From: RGIG5612 sp045601405
GTDB lineage: Bacteria; Bacillota; Clostridia; Lachnospirales; Lachnospiraceae
Length of the DNA stretch: 64,000 bases
Direction: 5' to 3'
Assembly: GCA_045601405.1 (NCBI GenBank)
Contig: JAZRZO010000061.1
Location: 1 to 64,000, forward strand
How positions within the stretch are numbered: the first letter of the stretch is position 1; every line of letters starts with the position of its first letter. The translations under genes and the position numbers were made by a program. Positions 1 through 8,743 of the stretch are shown here, one piece after another. The notes under the pieces were generated by a model. That model ran no database searches. It saw nothing but the letters and a program-made list of their open reading frames with translations, and was not told where the DNA came from.

Positions 1-11
1 GGCCGGCAACA

Positions 12-124
12 CCCAAAAAATGCTCCTGATGAGCATTTTTTTCTGATGCCTAAGTGCTTTCCGGACTTGTGGACCGAAGCACTTGCCGCTAAAAGCCTCC
101 GAAAGGCATAAGAACCAAAACGGC
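12..124 (-). other. Structured hairpin array, unknown function
   Basis: No gene is seen in the first 281 bases. Positions 52-59 (AAGTGCTT) pair with 77-84 (AAGCACTT), extended inside by CGG at 62-64 and CCG at 74-76. A second small hairpin, GCCT at 95-98 with AGGC at 104-107, sits inside an outer GCCG (85-88) and CGGC (121-124) pair. Read on the minus strand, the series ends in the palindromic terminator at 15-42, so it could be a small structured RNA or the 3' end of the leftward transcript. I do not recognise a known riboswitch core in it, and it may be a dispersed repeat. Confidence 0.45.
15..42. terminator. Bidirectional intrinsic terminator
   Basis: AAAAAATGCTC at 15-25 and its complement GAGCATTTTTT at 31-41 form an 11-bp perfect inverted repeat with a 5-nt loop. 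The arms are A-rich and T-rich at their outer ends, so it can act as a Rho-independent terminator on either strand. It closes the leftward-transcribed genes of this end of the window. Confidence 0.75.
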
Positions 125-173
125 TCATCCAGAAACCCCCGTAGATACATATTCAGTAATCCGACATAATATG

Positions 174-258
174 AATCCCCGCCGAAGCTGCATATATACC
201 GACGGGCGACTAACCCGGCATGTGTCACACGGAGATATATATGCATCAAGGCGGGATT
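174..258. repeat. Dispersed palindromic repeat family 1, copy A
   Basis: This is one of three related copies in the window, with others at 33706-33786 and 53192-53279. The ends are imperfect inverted repeats (AATCC..CGCC and GGCGGGATT). Inside lies an AT-rich inverted pair, GCATATATA and TATATATGC, around a variable GC-rich centre that shares ACTAAC.CGGC among copies. Copy A lies just downstream of the DUF2284 gene stop. Reading frames crossing it on both strands are by-products of the palindrome. It resembles a small non-autonomous repeat (MITE or REP-like) or a mobile hairpin. Confidence 0.8.
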
Positions 259-281
259 GTAAGAATGACGAGGCTAATTGG

Positions 282-818
282 TCAGTTATACAGAACGCAG
301 CCGGTATAGCACATTTTTCCGGGCCCGTAATTGTAGTCCACATTATTCTTTCTGCAAACATCAGACACAAAAAGACCAAAGGCCTCCATAGAAGAATTAG
401 CTTTGTCAGGGAAGCGGCACGGCGCGTCCGGATATGTGCATACCTTGCATCTTGTGCAGCTGCCGTCACCCAGCGGAAGCAGGTCATCAATAACCTCACG
501 GAGCTTATCAACACAGTCTATAAACCTTTTGTCGTGATCCTCCTTGACTTCCATTATTCCCTCAAGATCCATTGTATCCTCAATATCTCCGATAGTCTGG
601 ACGAGGACCCCGTTGCTGTATTTTTTCATTCTCGCCTCGCACTCTTCTATCTCTCCGCAGCCGGGAGGACAACTCCACCTTGCGCCATACATACCGCAGG
701 TGTTTACAGCGCACATATCCCTTACCTCAGGAAGAGCCTTAAGCGTTGAAACATCAAGCTCCGCAACAGTCTCAAAGCCGCAGCTTTTTACAATCTCCAT
801 CAATCTTTTTTTATCCAT
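282..818 (-). CDS. DUF2284 predicted metal-binding protein
   Basis: This 178-residue soluble protein is dominated by cysteines. There is an N-terminal group at C36, C41, C50 and C54 (with CPP), and a ferredoxin-like cluster C121-x2-C124-x2-C127-x6-C134. C155, C170 and C174 follow near the C terminus. This matches the DUF2284 family of predicted iron-sulfur or metal-binding proteins, whose function is not established. It ends the transcript that begins with the RACo-like gene 48 nt upstream, so a redox or corrinoid role is possible by context only. The ATG start is followed by a normal family-like N terminus. Confidence 0.8.
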   Translation of the reverse strand: MDKKRLMEIVKSCGFETVAELDVSTLKALPEVRDMCAVNTCGMYGARWSCPPGCGEIEECEARMKKYSNGVLVQTIGDIEDTMDLEGIMEVKEDHDKRFIDCVDKLREVIDDLLPLGDGSCTRCKVCTYPDAPCRFPDKANSSMEAFGLFVSDVCRKNNVDYNYGPGKMCYTGCVLYN

Positions 819-866
819 TCCGGTCCCCCCTTGCTTCCTGCAAGATCCTGCGCGGTCTCGTCTTTG

Positions 867-2684
867 TCAATAAAACATCAGGTTGTCCACGAAAGTATCC
901 TGAAAATCCGGGTGCGTCGCCAACTCCAGGAATTCAACCCTTTCGGTTATATTCTGAACCCTTCTGTACTCATCATAATTCAGCGTCGCGATCTTGGAGC
1001 CCTCGCCGGCAGCGTTGCCTATCATCTCGATCTTATCTTCCAGCTCCGGAGGTATCATTCCTATTGCGCACGCACTGTGCAGATCCATATAGTTGCCGAA
1101 TGCGCCTGCGATAAGGACATGTCTGATGTCATCAGTCTTTATCCCGAGTCTGTCCGCCATTAACTCAATCCCGGCGGCGATGGCACCTTTCGCAAGCTGT
1201 ACCTCTCTGATATCCTTTTGCGAAAGGAATATTCCGTCCTCCAGCATGATGGCCCTGCCACTGTTTACCGTTGTTATCCTGTCCGCATTTGCCTTAACCG
1301 CATCCGGCACATTTTCAAGACCGCTCTTTTCAATATCGAAAAGCTTGCCGCCATCATCTATGATCCCGTTTTCAAGACACACAGCCACCGCATCCATCAG
1401 ACCGGATCCGCATATGCCCTCCGCCTTAACATCATCGATCACATGACACTCCAACTCCAGATCATCATTCAGCCTGATATGGTCGATCGCGCCGCTCTTC
1501 CCGCGCATACCGCATTCTATCTTCGCGCCTTCAAAAGCCGGTCCGGCAGCGGTTGAACACGCGATCATACGGTCTTTATCTCCCATTACCATTTCACCGT
1601 TTGTACCGATATCAATGGCAAGCGTAAGCTCCCCGATCTCATCGAATGCAGTTGCCAGGAGCACTCCGGCTGTATCCGCTCCCACAAAGCCGGCTATATT
1701 CGGAAGCAGCTGCAGCTTAGCGTTCTCATTGATGAACAGCTCCGCCTCCGCCGCCTTTAGTATTATCTCTTCATTTACAGAAGTGTTGTAAGGAGCCTTT
1801 ACCAGAGGCTTGGGCGTAATCCCCATGAACAGATGGTGCATACATGTGTTTCCAACTATTGTCGCGATATATATATCTTCTTTGTTGATCAACAGCCCTT
1901 TATCCTTTTCAGCTTGTGAAACAGCTTCCGATATCAGTTCGTTCAGCGCTTCTCTTATAACCCTGGAAAGCGCTTCGATGCCGTTTTCAATGGCATATTC
2001 ACTTCTTGCTATAACATCAGCCCCGTACTGGCTCTGCGGATTCAGCATACTGGCATGCGATATCTCCCTGCCGGATTCAATATCCAGCAGATAGCATACA
2101 ACCGACGTTGTTCCTATATCAAAAGCGGCGCCATAAAGCTTTTTATCATCAGGAGGCAGTATATCGATGATCTCATTCCGGTACATCACAAGAGTAACCG
2201 AATGATCGTTTTCCTCCAGCACATCAAAGGCCTTATTCAGGATATACGGATTAACGGGTATATCCGCAGGAGCTACGCCAAAGGCTTCGCCTGCCGCCTT
2301 TTTCAGCCGCGCCCAGTCAGAAGTATTATCTCCCATTTGGCATCTTTCAACTACTGCTTTTTTTGCCTTTACAGCGCAGTCCGTCACAAACGATCTCTGG
2401 GAGCCTGTCTCAAGGAGATTGTGTCCCGAGATGTCTCCTGTGATGAGAGTCACATCATTTTCAACCGTCGTCTGACACGCGAGAACAGATATGATACTGG
2501 TGTCCTTCACATCCCCGGCATTTATCAGCCCTTCGGCAACATCCACAAGACATTTTTCACATGTGCCCATGCCGCCGCACGGAGCATCCGGATGAAGCCC
2601 TGCCTCTATCTGTACCTCCAGATATGTTTTCCCCTCCGCTGCTTCAACTATGATATCCCCAGGAAGAATTTTAACCTTTGCCAT
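867..2684 (-). CDS. RACo-like corrinoid activation / ASKHA ATPase with 2Fe-2S domain
   Basis: This 605-residue protein has an N-terminal 2Fe-2S ferredoxin domain with ligands C36, C42, C45 and C70, then a linker. A DUF4445/ASKHA ATPase core follows, with the phosphate motifs DIGTTS near residue 190 and DIGTNGE further on. The family (RACo, RamA) uses ATP to reduce the cobalt of corrinoid proteins back to Co(I) for methyl transfer. No methyltransferase or corrinoid protein is encoded in the window, so its partner must lie elsewhere. It sits between an MBL-fold hydrolase (21 nt upstream) and the DUF2284 gene and is probably cotranscribed with both. Length fits the family. Confidence 0.85.
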   Translation of the reverse strand: MAKVKILPGDIIVEAAEGKTYLEVQIEAGLHPDAPCGGMGTCEKCLVDVAEGLINAGDVKDTSIISVLACQTTVENDVTLITGDISGHNLLETGSQRSFVTDCAVKAKKAVVERCQMGDNTSDWARLKKAAGEAFGVAPADIPVNPYILNKAFDVLEENDHSVTLVMYRNEIIDILPPDDKKLYGAAFDIGTTSVVCYLLDIESGREISHASMLNPQSQYGADVIARSEYAIENGIEALSRVIREALNELISEAVSQAEKDKGLLINKEDIYIATIVGNTCMHHLFMGITPKPLVKAPYNTSVNEEIILKAAEAELFINENAKLQLLPNIAGFVGADTAGVLLATAFDEIGELTLAIDIGTNGEMVMGDKDRMIACSTAAGPAFEGAKIECGMRGKSGAIDHIRLNDDLELECHVIDDVKAEGICGSGLMDAVAVCLENGIIDDGGKLFDIEKSGLENVPDAVKANADRITTVNSGRAIMLEDGIFLSQKDIREVQLAKGAIAAGIELMADRLGIKTDDIRHVLIAGAFGNYMDLHSACAIGMIPPELEDKIEMIGNAAGEGSKIATLNYDEYRRVQNITERVEFLELATHPDFQDTFVDNLMFY

Positions 2685-2705
2685 GCCATCTACCTCTGAA
2701 TCTTT

Positions 2706-3431
2706 TTACTCCGGAAACGTCCTGTTCAATTCAATCAGGAATGTCGTGACTCCGGCGTCATACGCAAACACCTTAGTTCCCATTATCTCAAATTCCGCCG
2801 GTTCAAGCTCTCCGTGAAGAAGCTCTTCTGCAGCGTCAAACATCTTGCCGATATAGTCGGGCTCAAGCTCCGGCGTACCGTGTGAAGCATATATCTTATC
2901 AAAGTCTTCGTCCATTTCCTGGAGCTTGATCATGCTCTGAGGAAATTCATAAATATCCCTGCCGGGCCCGAACATGAAGAAATTTCCATCCTGAACAGAA
3001 TCTCCCGCGAATAAAACCCTGTTGTTGATATCGAGAAGAGCCACGCTTCCCTCGGTGTGTCCCGGGATCTCTATGACCTTAAGCGGTCTGTTGCCGGGAT
3101 CAATGATATCTCCATCCTTTATTGTCCTGATGTCCGCACCTTTGCCGGCATTGCCTTCAAAACGCGGGATATCAGCTTTATGCATATAAAACCAGTCAAA
3201 CTCGCGGCAGCCGTGGATATGGTCCCCGTCAGCATGGGTTAATACAACCTCTACCGGAATCTCATCATCGCCAAGTATTTCTTTCGCAAGCGGCCTTACT
3301 CCTTCAACAGAAAGACCTGTATCGATAAGAAGCGTTTTTTCACTGCCCTTTAACAGAAAAAACCTGACTATCGCATTTTCTATCCTCCATGTGTTCTCAT
3401 CTATCTTTACTACTTCATAGCTGCTGTCCAT
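2706..3431 (-). CDS. Metallo-beta-lactamase-fold hydrolase
   Basis: This 241-residue protein has the MBL metal-binding signature HADGDH at residues 66-71, followed by GHTEG, a bridging aspartate in FAGDS, and a late SHG histidine motif. These give the usual two-metal site of this hydrolase superfamily. No signal peptide is visible, so it is probably cytoplasmic. The substrate cannot be read from sequence; glyoxalase-II-like or lactonase activity are options. It is the first gene of the short leftward transcript carrying the RACo-like and DUF2284 genes, with its own promoter just downstream of the his-operon terminator. Confidence 0.85.
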   Translation of the reverse strand: MDSSYEVVKIDENTWRIENAIVRFFLLKGSEKTLLIDTGLSVEGVRPLAKEILGDDEIPVEVVLTHADGDHIHGCREFDWFYMHKADIPRFEGNAGKGADIRTIKDGDIIDPGNRPLKVIEIPGHTEGSVALLDINNRVLFAGDSVQDGNFFMFGPGRDIYEFPQSMIKLQEMDEDFDKIYASHGTPELEPDYIGKMFDAAEELLHGELEPAEFEIMGTKVFAYDAGVTTFLIELNRTFPE

Positions 3432-3458
3432 AACAACACCCCTTCATTCTTCTTTACC

Positions 3459-3487
3459 ATTATATATCACTTCATGGTACACAGAAA
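3459..3487 (-). promoter_or_regulatory. Candidate promoter for the MBL-RACo-DUF2284 transcript
   Basis: On the minus strand a perfect -10 TATAAT (3459-3464) lies 17 nt from a weak -35 TTTCTG (3482-3487), about 28 nt before the MBL gene start. It falls between the his-operon terminator and the MBL gene, where a new transcript should begin. Confidence 0.5.
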
Positions 3488-3502
3488 GAACAATATCATC
3501 AT

Positions 3503-3533
3503 AAAAAAACAGGAGATCTTCCGTCATCTCCTG
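3503..3533 (-). terminator. Intrinsic terminator of the his operon
   Basis: On the minus strand, CAGGAGAT (3533-3526) pairs with ATCTCCTG (3517-3510) around an 8-nt loop and is followed by seven T residues. It begins 3 nt after the hisJ stop codon and marks the end of the histidine operon. Confidence 0.88.
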
Positions 3534-3535
3534 CC

Positions 3536-4339
3536 TTAAAAAGAGCCGCTCATCTCGCGCATCAATCCGGCAAAGCTGAAAATATGTTCCGTACTGTGAC
3601 AATCACCGGTGCAGATGAAGTCACCGCCCCTGTCTTTTATGTAACGGCGTATCTCATCTGACGGATACGGCTCGGACCTTGTCCCGCTCATAACGTCAGA
3701 ATAATTTATCTCAAACAGACGGGTTTTCATTAGAAGCCGGTCTGCCGCTGCCTTCCATGCCGCAACATATCGCGGATGAGAAGGATCAAAAAAAGGACAT
3801 TGCTCATTCACTGATGATATCAGATCAAAATGCCCTACTATAAGAGACGACCTATCGAAAGGCTGCTGCTTTATATGCTTCATGGAAGCAAATATCCCGC
3901 CTGTCTCCTCAAAGTATCTCTCAAGAAGCGAGTAGATATCTCCGCCAAAGTATCTGCCGGCAGCATCCACCAATGTGTCTTTTCCTTTTTTACCCCTGTA
4001 GTCCGCGATAACATACTCACCTTCTGTTTTAACATAGTGATTTGAGCCGATGATAAAATCGTAGCCGCAGGGCTCTTTTTCTGTATACAGATCCAGTTCT
4101 ATCCCCATAAGGATATCAAGCCTGTCCTTATATTTTTCCTTCAGTTCTATTATCTCGCTTTTATACGCAGTCTCCGCTTCCTCTGACATGCCGCAGTCCG
4201 GATCAAAATCCACAAAGGAATGCTCCGAAAAGCCAAAGACCTTAATGCCTGCCTCTATGGCGGCATTTATCATCTCCTCAGGCGTATTTTTTCCGTCGCT
4301 GTATGTACTGTGGTTGTGGATGCTTATAAGCTTACCCAT
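3536..4339 (-). CDS. hisJ: Histidinol-phosphatase, PHP family
   Basis: This 267-residue PHP-domain phosphoesterase opens with the metal-binding motif HNHSTYSDG at residues 8-16, with SEH near residue 39 and a C-terminal GDCHS. This family removes phosphate from histidinol phosphate, the step before HisD. Its place as last gene of a complete his operon, 7 nt after hisIE, supports that role over other PHP phosphatases. The operon ends at the terminator 3 nt beyond its stop. The length is typical of the HisJ/HisK type. Confidence 0.88.
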   Translation of the reverse strand: MGKLISIHNHSTYSDGKNTPEEMINAAIEAGIKVFGFSEHSFVDFDPDCGMSEEAETAYKSEIIELKEKYKDRLDILMGIELDLYTEKEPCGYDFIIGSNHYVKTEGEYVIADYRGKKGKDTLVDAAGRYFGGDIYSLLERYFEETGGIFASMKHIKQQPFDRSSLIVGHFDLISSVNEQCPFFDPSHPRYVAAWKAAADRLLMKTRLFEINYSDVMSGTRSEPYPSDEIRRYIKDRGGDFICTGDCHSTEHIFSFAGLMREMSGSF

Positions 4340-4346
4340 ATATCCG

Positions 4347-4994
4347 TTAAGTCATCTTCTCCTGTTTAACTTTTTTGTCTATCACATGACGTTTCGAAAG
4401 CTCCTGACTGATCTCGTCCAGACCAATGCCCATCTCCGCCATCATCACCATCACGTGATATGCAAGATCCGCAACTTCATACACAGTCTCTTTCCTGTCG
4501 CCTGCCTTCGCAGCTATTATCACCTCTGTGCTCTCCTCTCCTACTTTTTTCAGTATCTTATCAATACCCTTTTCAAAAAGATACGAAGTGTATGAGCCCT
4601 CCTTAGCATCCGTCTTCCGGCCTTTGATGAGCTCCATCAGCCCTTCATACGAAAACTGCGGCTCACCCGGATCCTCAAGCACTGGATATTCAAAGCAGGA
4701 CTGTGTCCCCAGGTGGCAGGCGGGGCCATCCGGCTTGACTTTAATAAGAAGGCTGTCCTTATCGCAGTCGGCCGTTATGGAAACTATATGCTGATAATTG
4801 CCGCTTGTCTCCCCTTTGAGCCACAGCTCATCCCTCGAGCGGCTGTAGAAGCATGTCAGCTTTTTTTCCAGGCTCAGTTTCAGGCTTTCCTCGTTCATAT
4901 ACGCCTGCATAAGCACCATGCCTGAAGCGGCGTCAACCACTATCGCAGGTATCAGTCCTTTTTTATCAAATTTCAATTCTGAGATATTAACCAT
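4347..4994 (-). CDS. hisIE: Bifunctional phosphoribosyl-AMP cyclohydrolase / phosphoribosyl-ATP pyrophosphatase
   Basis: This 215-residue cytoplasmic enzyme catalyses steps two and three of histidine biosynthesis. The N-terminal HisI domain (about 1-110) shows the metal-site signature TADCDKDSLL and the GPACHLGTQSCF region. The C-terminal HisE domain (about 120-215) contains KVGEESTEVIIAAK. A GGAG ribosome binding site precedes the ATG. It lies 15 nt after hisF and 7 nt before hisJ in the operon. The fused IE form is common in bacteria. Confidence 0.95.
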   Translation of the reverse strand: MVNISELKFDKKGLIPAIVVDAASGMVLMQAYMNEESLKLSLEKKLTCFYSRSRDELWLKGETSGNYQHIVSITADCDKDSLLIKVKPDGPACHLGTQSCFEYPVLEDPGEPQFSYEGLMELIKGRKTDAKEGSYTSYLFEKGIDKILKKVGEESTEVIIAAKAGDRKETVYEVADLAYHVMVMMAEMGIGLDEISQELSKRHVIDKKVKQEKMT

Positions 4995-5009
4995 GATCTT
5001 CTCCGTTTT

Positions 5010-5768
5010 CTATATTCTTACATGAATTCCTTTTTCATCAAGAAGCTTTTTCAGCTCTGCTATCTCAACCTCACCGTAATGGAAAATGGAGGCTGCGAGC
5101 GCCGCGTCGATATCAGGGATAGCGCTGAAAAGCTCCACAAAGTGTTCCGCGCATCCGGCTCCTCCCGATGCGATCACGGGAACATTCACTGCCTCGCATA
5201 CCCGTTCAAGCAAAGGTATGTCAAACCCTTTCTTAACGCCATCGGTGTCTATTGAGTTTACCACTATCTCACCGGCTCCGCTGTCCACACCATCCTTTAT
5301 CCATCTGACAGCTTCAATGCCTGTATTTTCGCGACCGCCCTTGGCAAAAACGGTAAAAACTCCGTCCACACGTTTTATATCAACAGACAGCACAACACAC
5401 TGATCTCCGTATTTTTTTGCGGCATTTCCGATAAGCGAAGGGTCTTTTATCGCGCCGGAATTAATGCTTACCTTATCAGCCCCGCAATCCAGCACCCTTT
5501 TGAAGTCGTCCAGGCTGTTTATGCCGCCTCCCACTGTCAGGGGGATAAATACATTTGCCGCGGTTTCCCTTAAAATACCGGTAAACAGCTTCCTTCCGTC
5601 TGATGACGCTGTTATATCGTAAAACACAAGTTCATCCGCTCCGCATCTGCTGTAATGCTCAGCAAGCTGTACGGGAGAGCTTATGGTCTTCAGCCCATTA
5701 AAATTTGTGCCCTTAACAACACATCCGTCCTTAACATCAAGACACGGTATTATCCTTTTAGTTATCAT
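5010..5768 (-). CDS. hisF: Imidazole glycerol phosphate synthase, cyclase subunit
   Basis: This 252-residue TIM-barrel protein starts ITKRIIPCLDVKDG. The paired phosphate-binding loops VGGGI and ASGGAG are present. It joins HisH to convert PRFAR and ammonia into IGP and AICAR. I place the start at the ATG at 5768, overlapping the end of hisA by 11 nt, because the upstream in-frame TTG gives a non-family extension. The overlap implies translational coupling with hisA. Length is normal. Confidence 0.95.
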   Translation of the reverse strand: MITKRIIPCLDVKDGCVVKGTNFNGLKTISSPVQLAEHYSRCGADELVFYDITASSDGRKLFTGILRETAANVFIPLTVGGGINSLDDFKRVLDCGADKVSINSGAIKDPSLIGNAAKKYGDQCVVLSVDIKRVDGVFTVFAKGGRENTGIEAVRWIKDGVDSGAGEIVVNSIDTDGVKKGFDIPLLERVCEAVNVPVIASGGAGCAEHFVELFSAIPDIDAALAASIFHYGEVEIAELKKLLDEKGIHVRI

Positions 5769-6480
5769 CCGCAACCTCTATAGCTTTCTTCAGGTCGATC
5801 GCGCCTGTATAATACGCCTTGCCTATTATGGCTCCCGAAATCCCCGCGTTCTTCAGCTCCTGTATATCCGGCAGCCCGGACACACCGCCCGACGCAATGA
5901 TCTCTATTCCCGGAAAAGCATGGGAAAGACTTTTATAGAGCTCCTTATTCGGCCCTTCCATCATTCCGTCTCTGGAAATATCTGTGCATATGATGGTCTT
6001 TACTCCTATATCCATCATCCTGCCAAAGAAGTCAAAAGCCTTTATTCCTGTCTTTTCCAGCCATCCCGAAACAGCCACATAGCCGTCCCTGATATCTATC
6101 CCTACAGCTATGCCTTCTCCGAAGTTTTCTATCGCCCGTTCAAGCAGCTTTTCATCCTTTACTGCCGACGTGCCTAATATAACCCTGTCTATTCCGGCAT
6201 TCAGATATTTTTCTATTGAAGCCGCGCTTCTTATGCCGCCTCCGGTTTCCACAAAAAGTCCCGTCTCATTCTTTATCCTTTTGATGACATCAAAATTTAC
6301 CGGACTTCCAAGCCTGGCCCCCTCGAGGTCAACAGTATGTATGTATCCGGCTCCAGCCTCTTTGAATTCCACGGCAATCTCTGCCGGATCATCACTGTAA
6401 ACAGTCATCCGTTCGTAATCACCTTTGACCAGTCTTACGGCCTTTCCCTCAAACAGATCTATTGCCGGATATATCTTCAT
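5758..6480 (-). CDS. hisA: Phosphoribosylformimino-5-aminoimidazole carboxamide ribotide isomerase
   Basis: This 240-residue TIM-barrel isomerase acts in histidine biosynthesis, turning ProFAR into PRFAR. The hallmark start MKIYPAIDLFEGKAVRL is present, as are ETGGGIR and ASGGVSG phosphate-binding loops. It is separated from hisH by 3 nt and overlaps hisF. The internal duplication typical of the HisA/HisF fold is visible. Length is normal and no key motif is missing. Confidence 0.95.
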   Translation of the reverse strand: MKIYPAIDLFEGKAVRLVKGDYERMTVYSDDPAEIAVEFKEAGAGYIHTVDLEGARLGSPVNFDVIKRIKNETGLFVETGGGIRSAASIEKYLNAGIDRVILGTSAVKDEKLLERAIENFGEGIAVGIDIRDGYVAVSGWLEKTGIKAFDFFGRMMDIGVKTIICTDISRDGMMEGPNKELYKSLSHAFPGIEIIASGGVSGLPDIQELKNAGISGAIIGKAYYTGAIDLKKAIEVADDN

Positions 6481-6483
6481 GAT

Positions 6484-7101
6484 CTAAGCCTCCATCTCAC
6501 AAAAAGCTTTTAGTATCTTAAGCCCTGTTTCCGAGCTTTTTTCCGGATGAAACTGACATCCGCAAACATTTCCCAGGGCTACGGCAGCCGTTATCGCTTC
6601 TCCGTAGGACGCGGTGGCTATGAGACTTTCCCCGCATTCGACCACTGAATATGAGTGAACAAAATACACATACTCCCTGCTGCCAAGATATTTAAAAAGC
6701 TCATGCTTTTTCCCGTTATATTCAAGCCTGTTCCAACCCATGTGCGGTATCTTGAGTTTTTTGTCTATCCTTCCGGCAAGCGGAGTCACTTTACCCTTAA
6801 GAAGCCCCAGCCCCTTATGGATACCATACTCATAACTCTCATCAAATAAAAGCTGCATACCCAGACACACGCCCATCAGAGGAGTTCCTTCTGCCGCCTT
6901 TTCTTTTATCAGCTCCCCAAGACCCGTGACATTCAGCTTTTCTGAAGCGTCTTTAAAAGCGCCCACCCCCGGAAGGATGATGCGCTCTGCTTCCTTTATA
7001 AGCTTTTCGTCACCGGTCACTATCGCATCTTTATCTGCTGCTCTGAATGAAGAAACAAGAGAGAAAAGATTTCCTACGCCATAATCAACTATCGTTACCA
7101 T
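6484..7101 (-). CDS. hisH: Imidazole glycerol phosphate synthase, glutamine amidotransferase subunit
   Basis: This 205-residue class I glutamine amidotransferase has the nucleophile motif MGVCLGMQLL, with Cys in the GVCLG elbow, and a C-terminal FHPEKS giving His and Glu of the triad. It supplies ammonia to HisF. The ATG at 7101 overlaps the hisB stop by one base (TGATG), so I prefer it to the TTG one codon upstream. It is translationally coupled in the his operon. Confidence 0.95.
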   Translation of the reverse strand: MVTIVDYGVGNLFSLVSSFRAADKDAIVTGDEKLIKEAERIILPGVGAFKDASEKLNVTGLGELIKEKAAEGTPLMGVCLGMQLLFDESYEYGIHKGLGLLKGKVTPLAGRIDKKLKIPHMGWNRLEYNGKKHELFKYLGSREYVYFVHSYSVVECGESLIATASYGEAITAAVALGNVCGCQFHPEKSSETGLKILKAFCEMEA

Positions 7102-7688
7102 CAAAGACTTCCTTTTGTGGAGGGGATCTTATCCTTCATCTCCGGGTCTATGCTCACAGCCTGCTTTAATGCTCTTGCAGCAGACTTGAATATCCCTTCA
7201 ATTATATGGTGTGAATTTCTTCCGTCAAGCTGCTTTATATGCAGAGTGCAATGCGCATTCCTTACGAATGCGGCAAAGAACTCCTCAGCAAGCTCTGTAT
7301 CAAAATCCCCTACTTTTTTTGCCCTTATCTTTACATCATATTTAAGAAAAGCCCTGCCGGAAATATCAAGCGCCGTAAGTACAAGCGCCTCATCCATAGG
7401 CAGTATCATATATCCGTATCTGACTATCCCTTTCTTATCTCCAAGAGCTTTTGTGATGAGCTTCCCTATGACTATTGCCACATCCTCAACAGTATGGTGA
7501 TAATCCACCTGCGTGTCCCCATTGCATTTCAACGTCAGGTCAATGTTTGAGTGTGATGCGAAAAGTTCCAGCATGTGATCCAGAAAACCGCAGCCGGTAT
7601 CCACCTTATTCTTTCCGGAGCCGTCCAGATCTATGGCTGCCGTAATATCGGTCTCCCTGGTTTTTCTTTTTATCTCGGCCTTTCTCAT
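7101..7688 (-). CDS. hisB: Imidazoleglycerol-phosphate dehydratase
   Basis: This 195-residue stand-alone dehydratase converts IGP to imidazole acetol phosphate. The Mn-binding motifs DHML (GFLDHMLELFASH), DYHHTVED and the later NAHCTLHIKQLDGRNSHH region are all present. There is no fused phosphatase domain, as expected when HisJ supplies phosphatase activity. It overlaps hisC by 4 nt and hisH by 1 nt. Confidence 0.96.
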   Translation of the reverse strand: MRKAEIKRKTRETDITAAIDLDGSGKNKVDTGCGFLDHMLELFASHSNIDLTLKCNGDTQVDYHHTVEDVAIVIGKLITKALGDKKGIVRYGYMILPMDEALVLTALDISGRAFLKYDVKIRAKKVGDFDTELAEEFFAAFVRNAHCTLHIKQLDGRNSHHIIEGIFKSAARALKQAVSIDPEMKDKIPSTKGSL

Positions 7689-8743
7689 TTTTTCTCCTTC
7701 AATATCTGATTGATATTATCCATAAAGACTCCCATGTCCTTATCGGTTCCGACAGTTACTCTTATGTATTCATTTATTCGCGGCAGATCAAAATGTCTGA
7801 CCAGTACGCCTCTGTTTCTCAGCTCCGTGTACAACTCTTTTCCGCTGATCCTACTGTGCTTTGCAAAAATAAAATTAGCCTTTGATTCTGTCAGCTCAAA
7901 GCCTGCCTTTTTCAGCTCTGAAGAAACTGCCTCCCTGGTGTTTATTATCTTACCGCAGTTTTCGGTAAAATACTCATTGTCCAGAAACGCGCAGCAGCCG
8001 GCTGCCATTGTCATGGAATTTACATTATACGGATTAGTGGAATACTTTATCCTGTTAAGATCCTCTATAAGCTCGCGGTTTCCCAGCGCCATACCCAGCC
8101 TTCCGCCCGCAAGAGACCTGGATTTAGACATCGTCTGTATCACCAGCAGATTATCATACCTGTCTATCAGGCAGGTGCAGCTTTGCGCCCCGAAGTCCAC
8201 ATAAGCCTCGTCTATTATCACAACATCATCAGGATTTTCCTTTAACACCGCCTCAATGTCGTCCAGACTCAGCGCTATCCCTGTCGGCGCGTTAGGGTTA
8301 GCGATGATAGCGGTCCTTCCCGCGTTGAAATAATCACTTATATCGATACTGAGATCTTCCTTAAGCGGTATGATCTTCCGGTCAATGCCGTAAAGATCGC
8401 AGATAACCTTATAAAAACCATAGGTGATATCGGCAAAGGCGGCTCCCTTCTCACAAAAGGCGAGCGCCGCGTAATTCAGCGCTTCATCAGAACCGTTGGT
8501 AAATAATATCCCATCCTTATCTATACCGTAATATCCGGCTGCGCATTGTGTAAGCTCCGCGCACTCCGGGTCGGAATAAAGCCTCAGCTCTGACGCCTTT
8601 TGTGCCGCCGCCGAGGATGCCCGCTCAGAGGTGTCATATGGAGATTCGTTCGTATTTAATTTTATAAGGCTCTTATCCCCGGGCTGTTCGCCCGGCACAT
8701 AAGGGCTCAGACTCTCTAAAGCTGAATTAAAAAATCTGCTCAA
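7685..8743 (-). CDS. hisC: Histidinol-phosphate aminotransferase
   Basis: This 352-residue PLP-dependent fold-type I aminotransferase carries LNTNESPY near the N terminus, ANPNAPTG, DEAYVDF, and the PLP-lysine motif TMSKSRSLAGGRLG. It converts imidazole acetol phosphate plus glutamate to histidinol phosphate. It overlaps hisB (4 nt) and hisD (4 nt), which makes it coupled in the operon. Length fits the family. Confidence 0.94.
   Translation of the reverse strand: MSRFFNSALESLSPYVPGEQPGDKSLIKLNTNESPYDTSERASSAAAQKASELRLYSDPECAELTQCAAGYYGIDKDGILFTNGSDEALNYAALAFCEKGAAFADITYGFYKVICDLYGIDRKIIPLKEDLSIDISDYFNAGRTAIIANPNAPTGIALSLDDIEAVLKENPDDVVIIDEAYVDFGAQSCTCLIDRYDNLLVIQTMSKSRSLAGGRLGMALGNRELIEDLNRIKYSTNPYNVNSMTMAAGCCAFLDNEYFTENCGKIINTREAVSSELKKAGFELTESKANFIFAKHSRISGKELYTELRNRGVLVRHFDLPRINEYIRVTVGTDKDMGVFMDNINQILKEKK

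Noticed and set aside
171..749. Long rightward frame across the DUF2284 gene and repeat copy A
   Set aside because: It runs antisense to a cysteine-rich gene with clear family motifs and begins inside the palindromic repeat. No ribosome site or family signal supports it.
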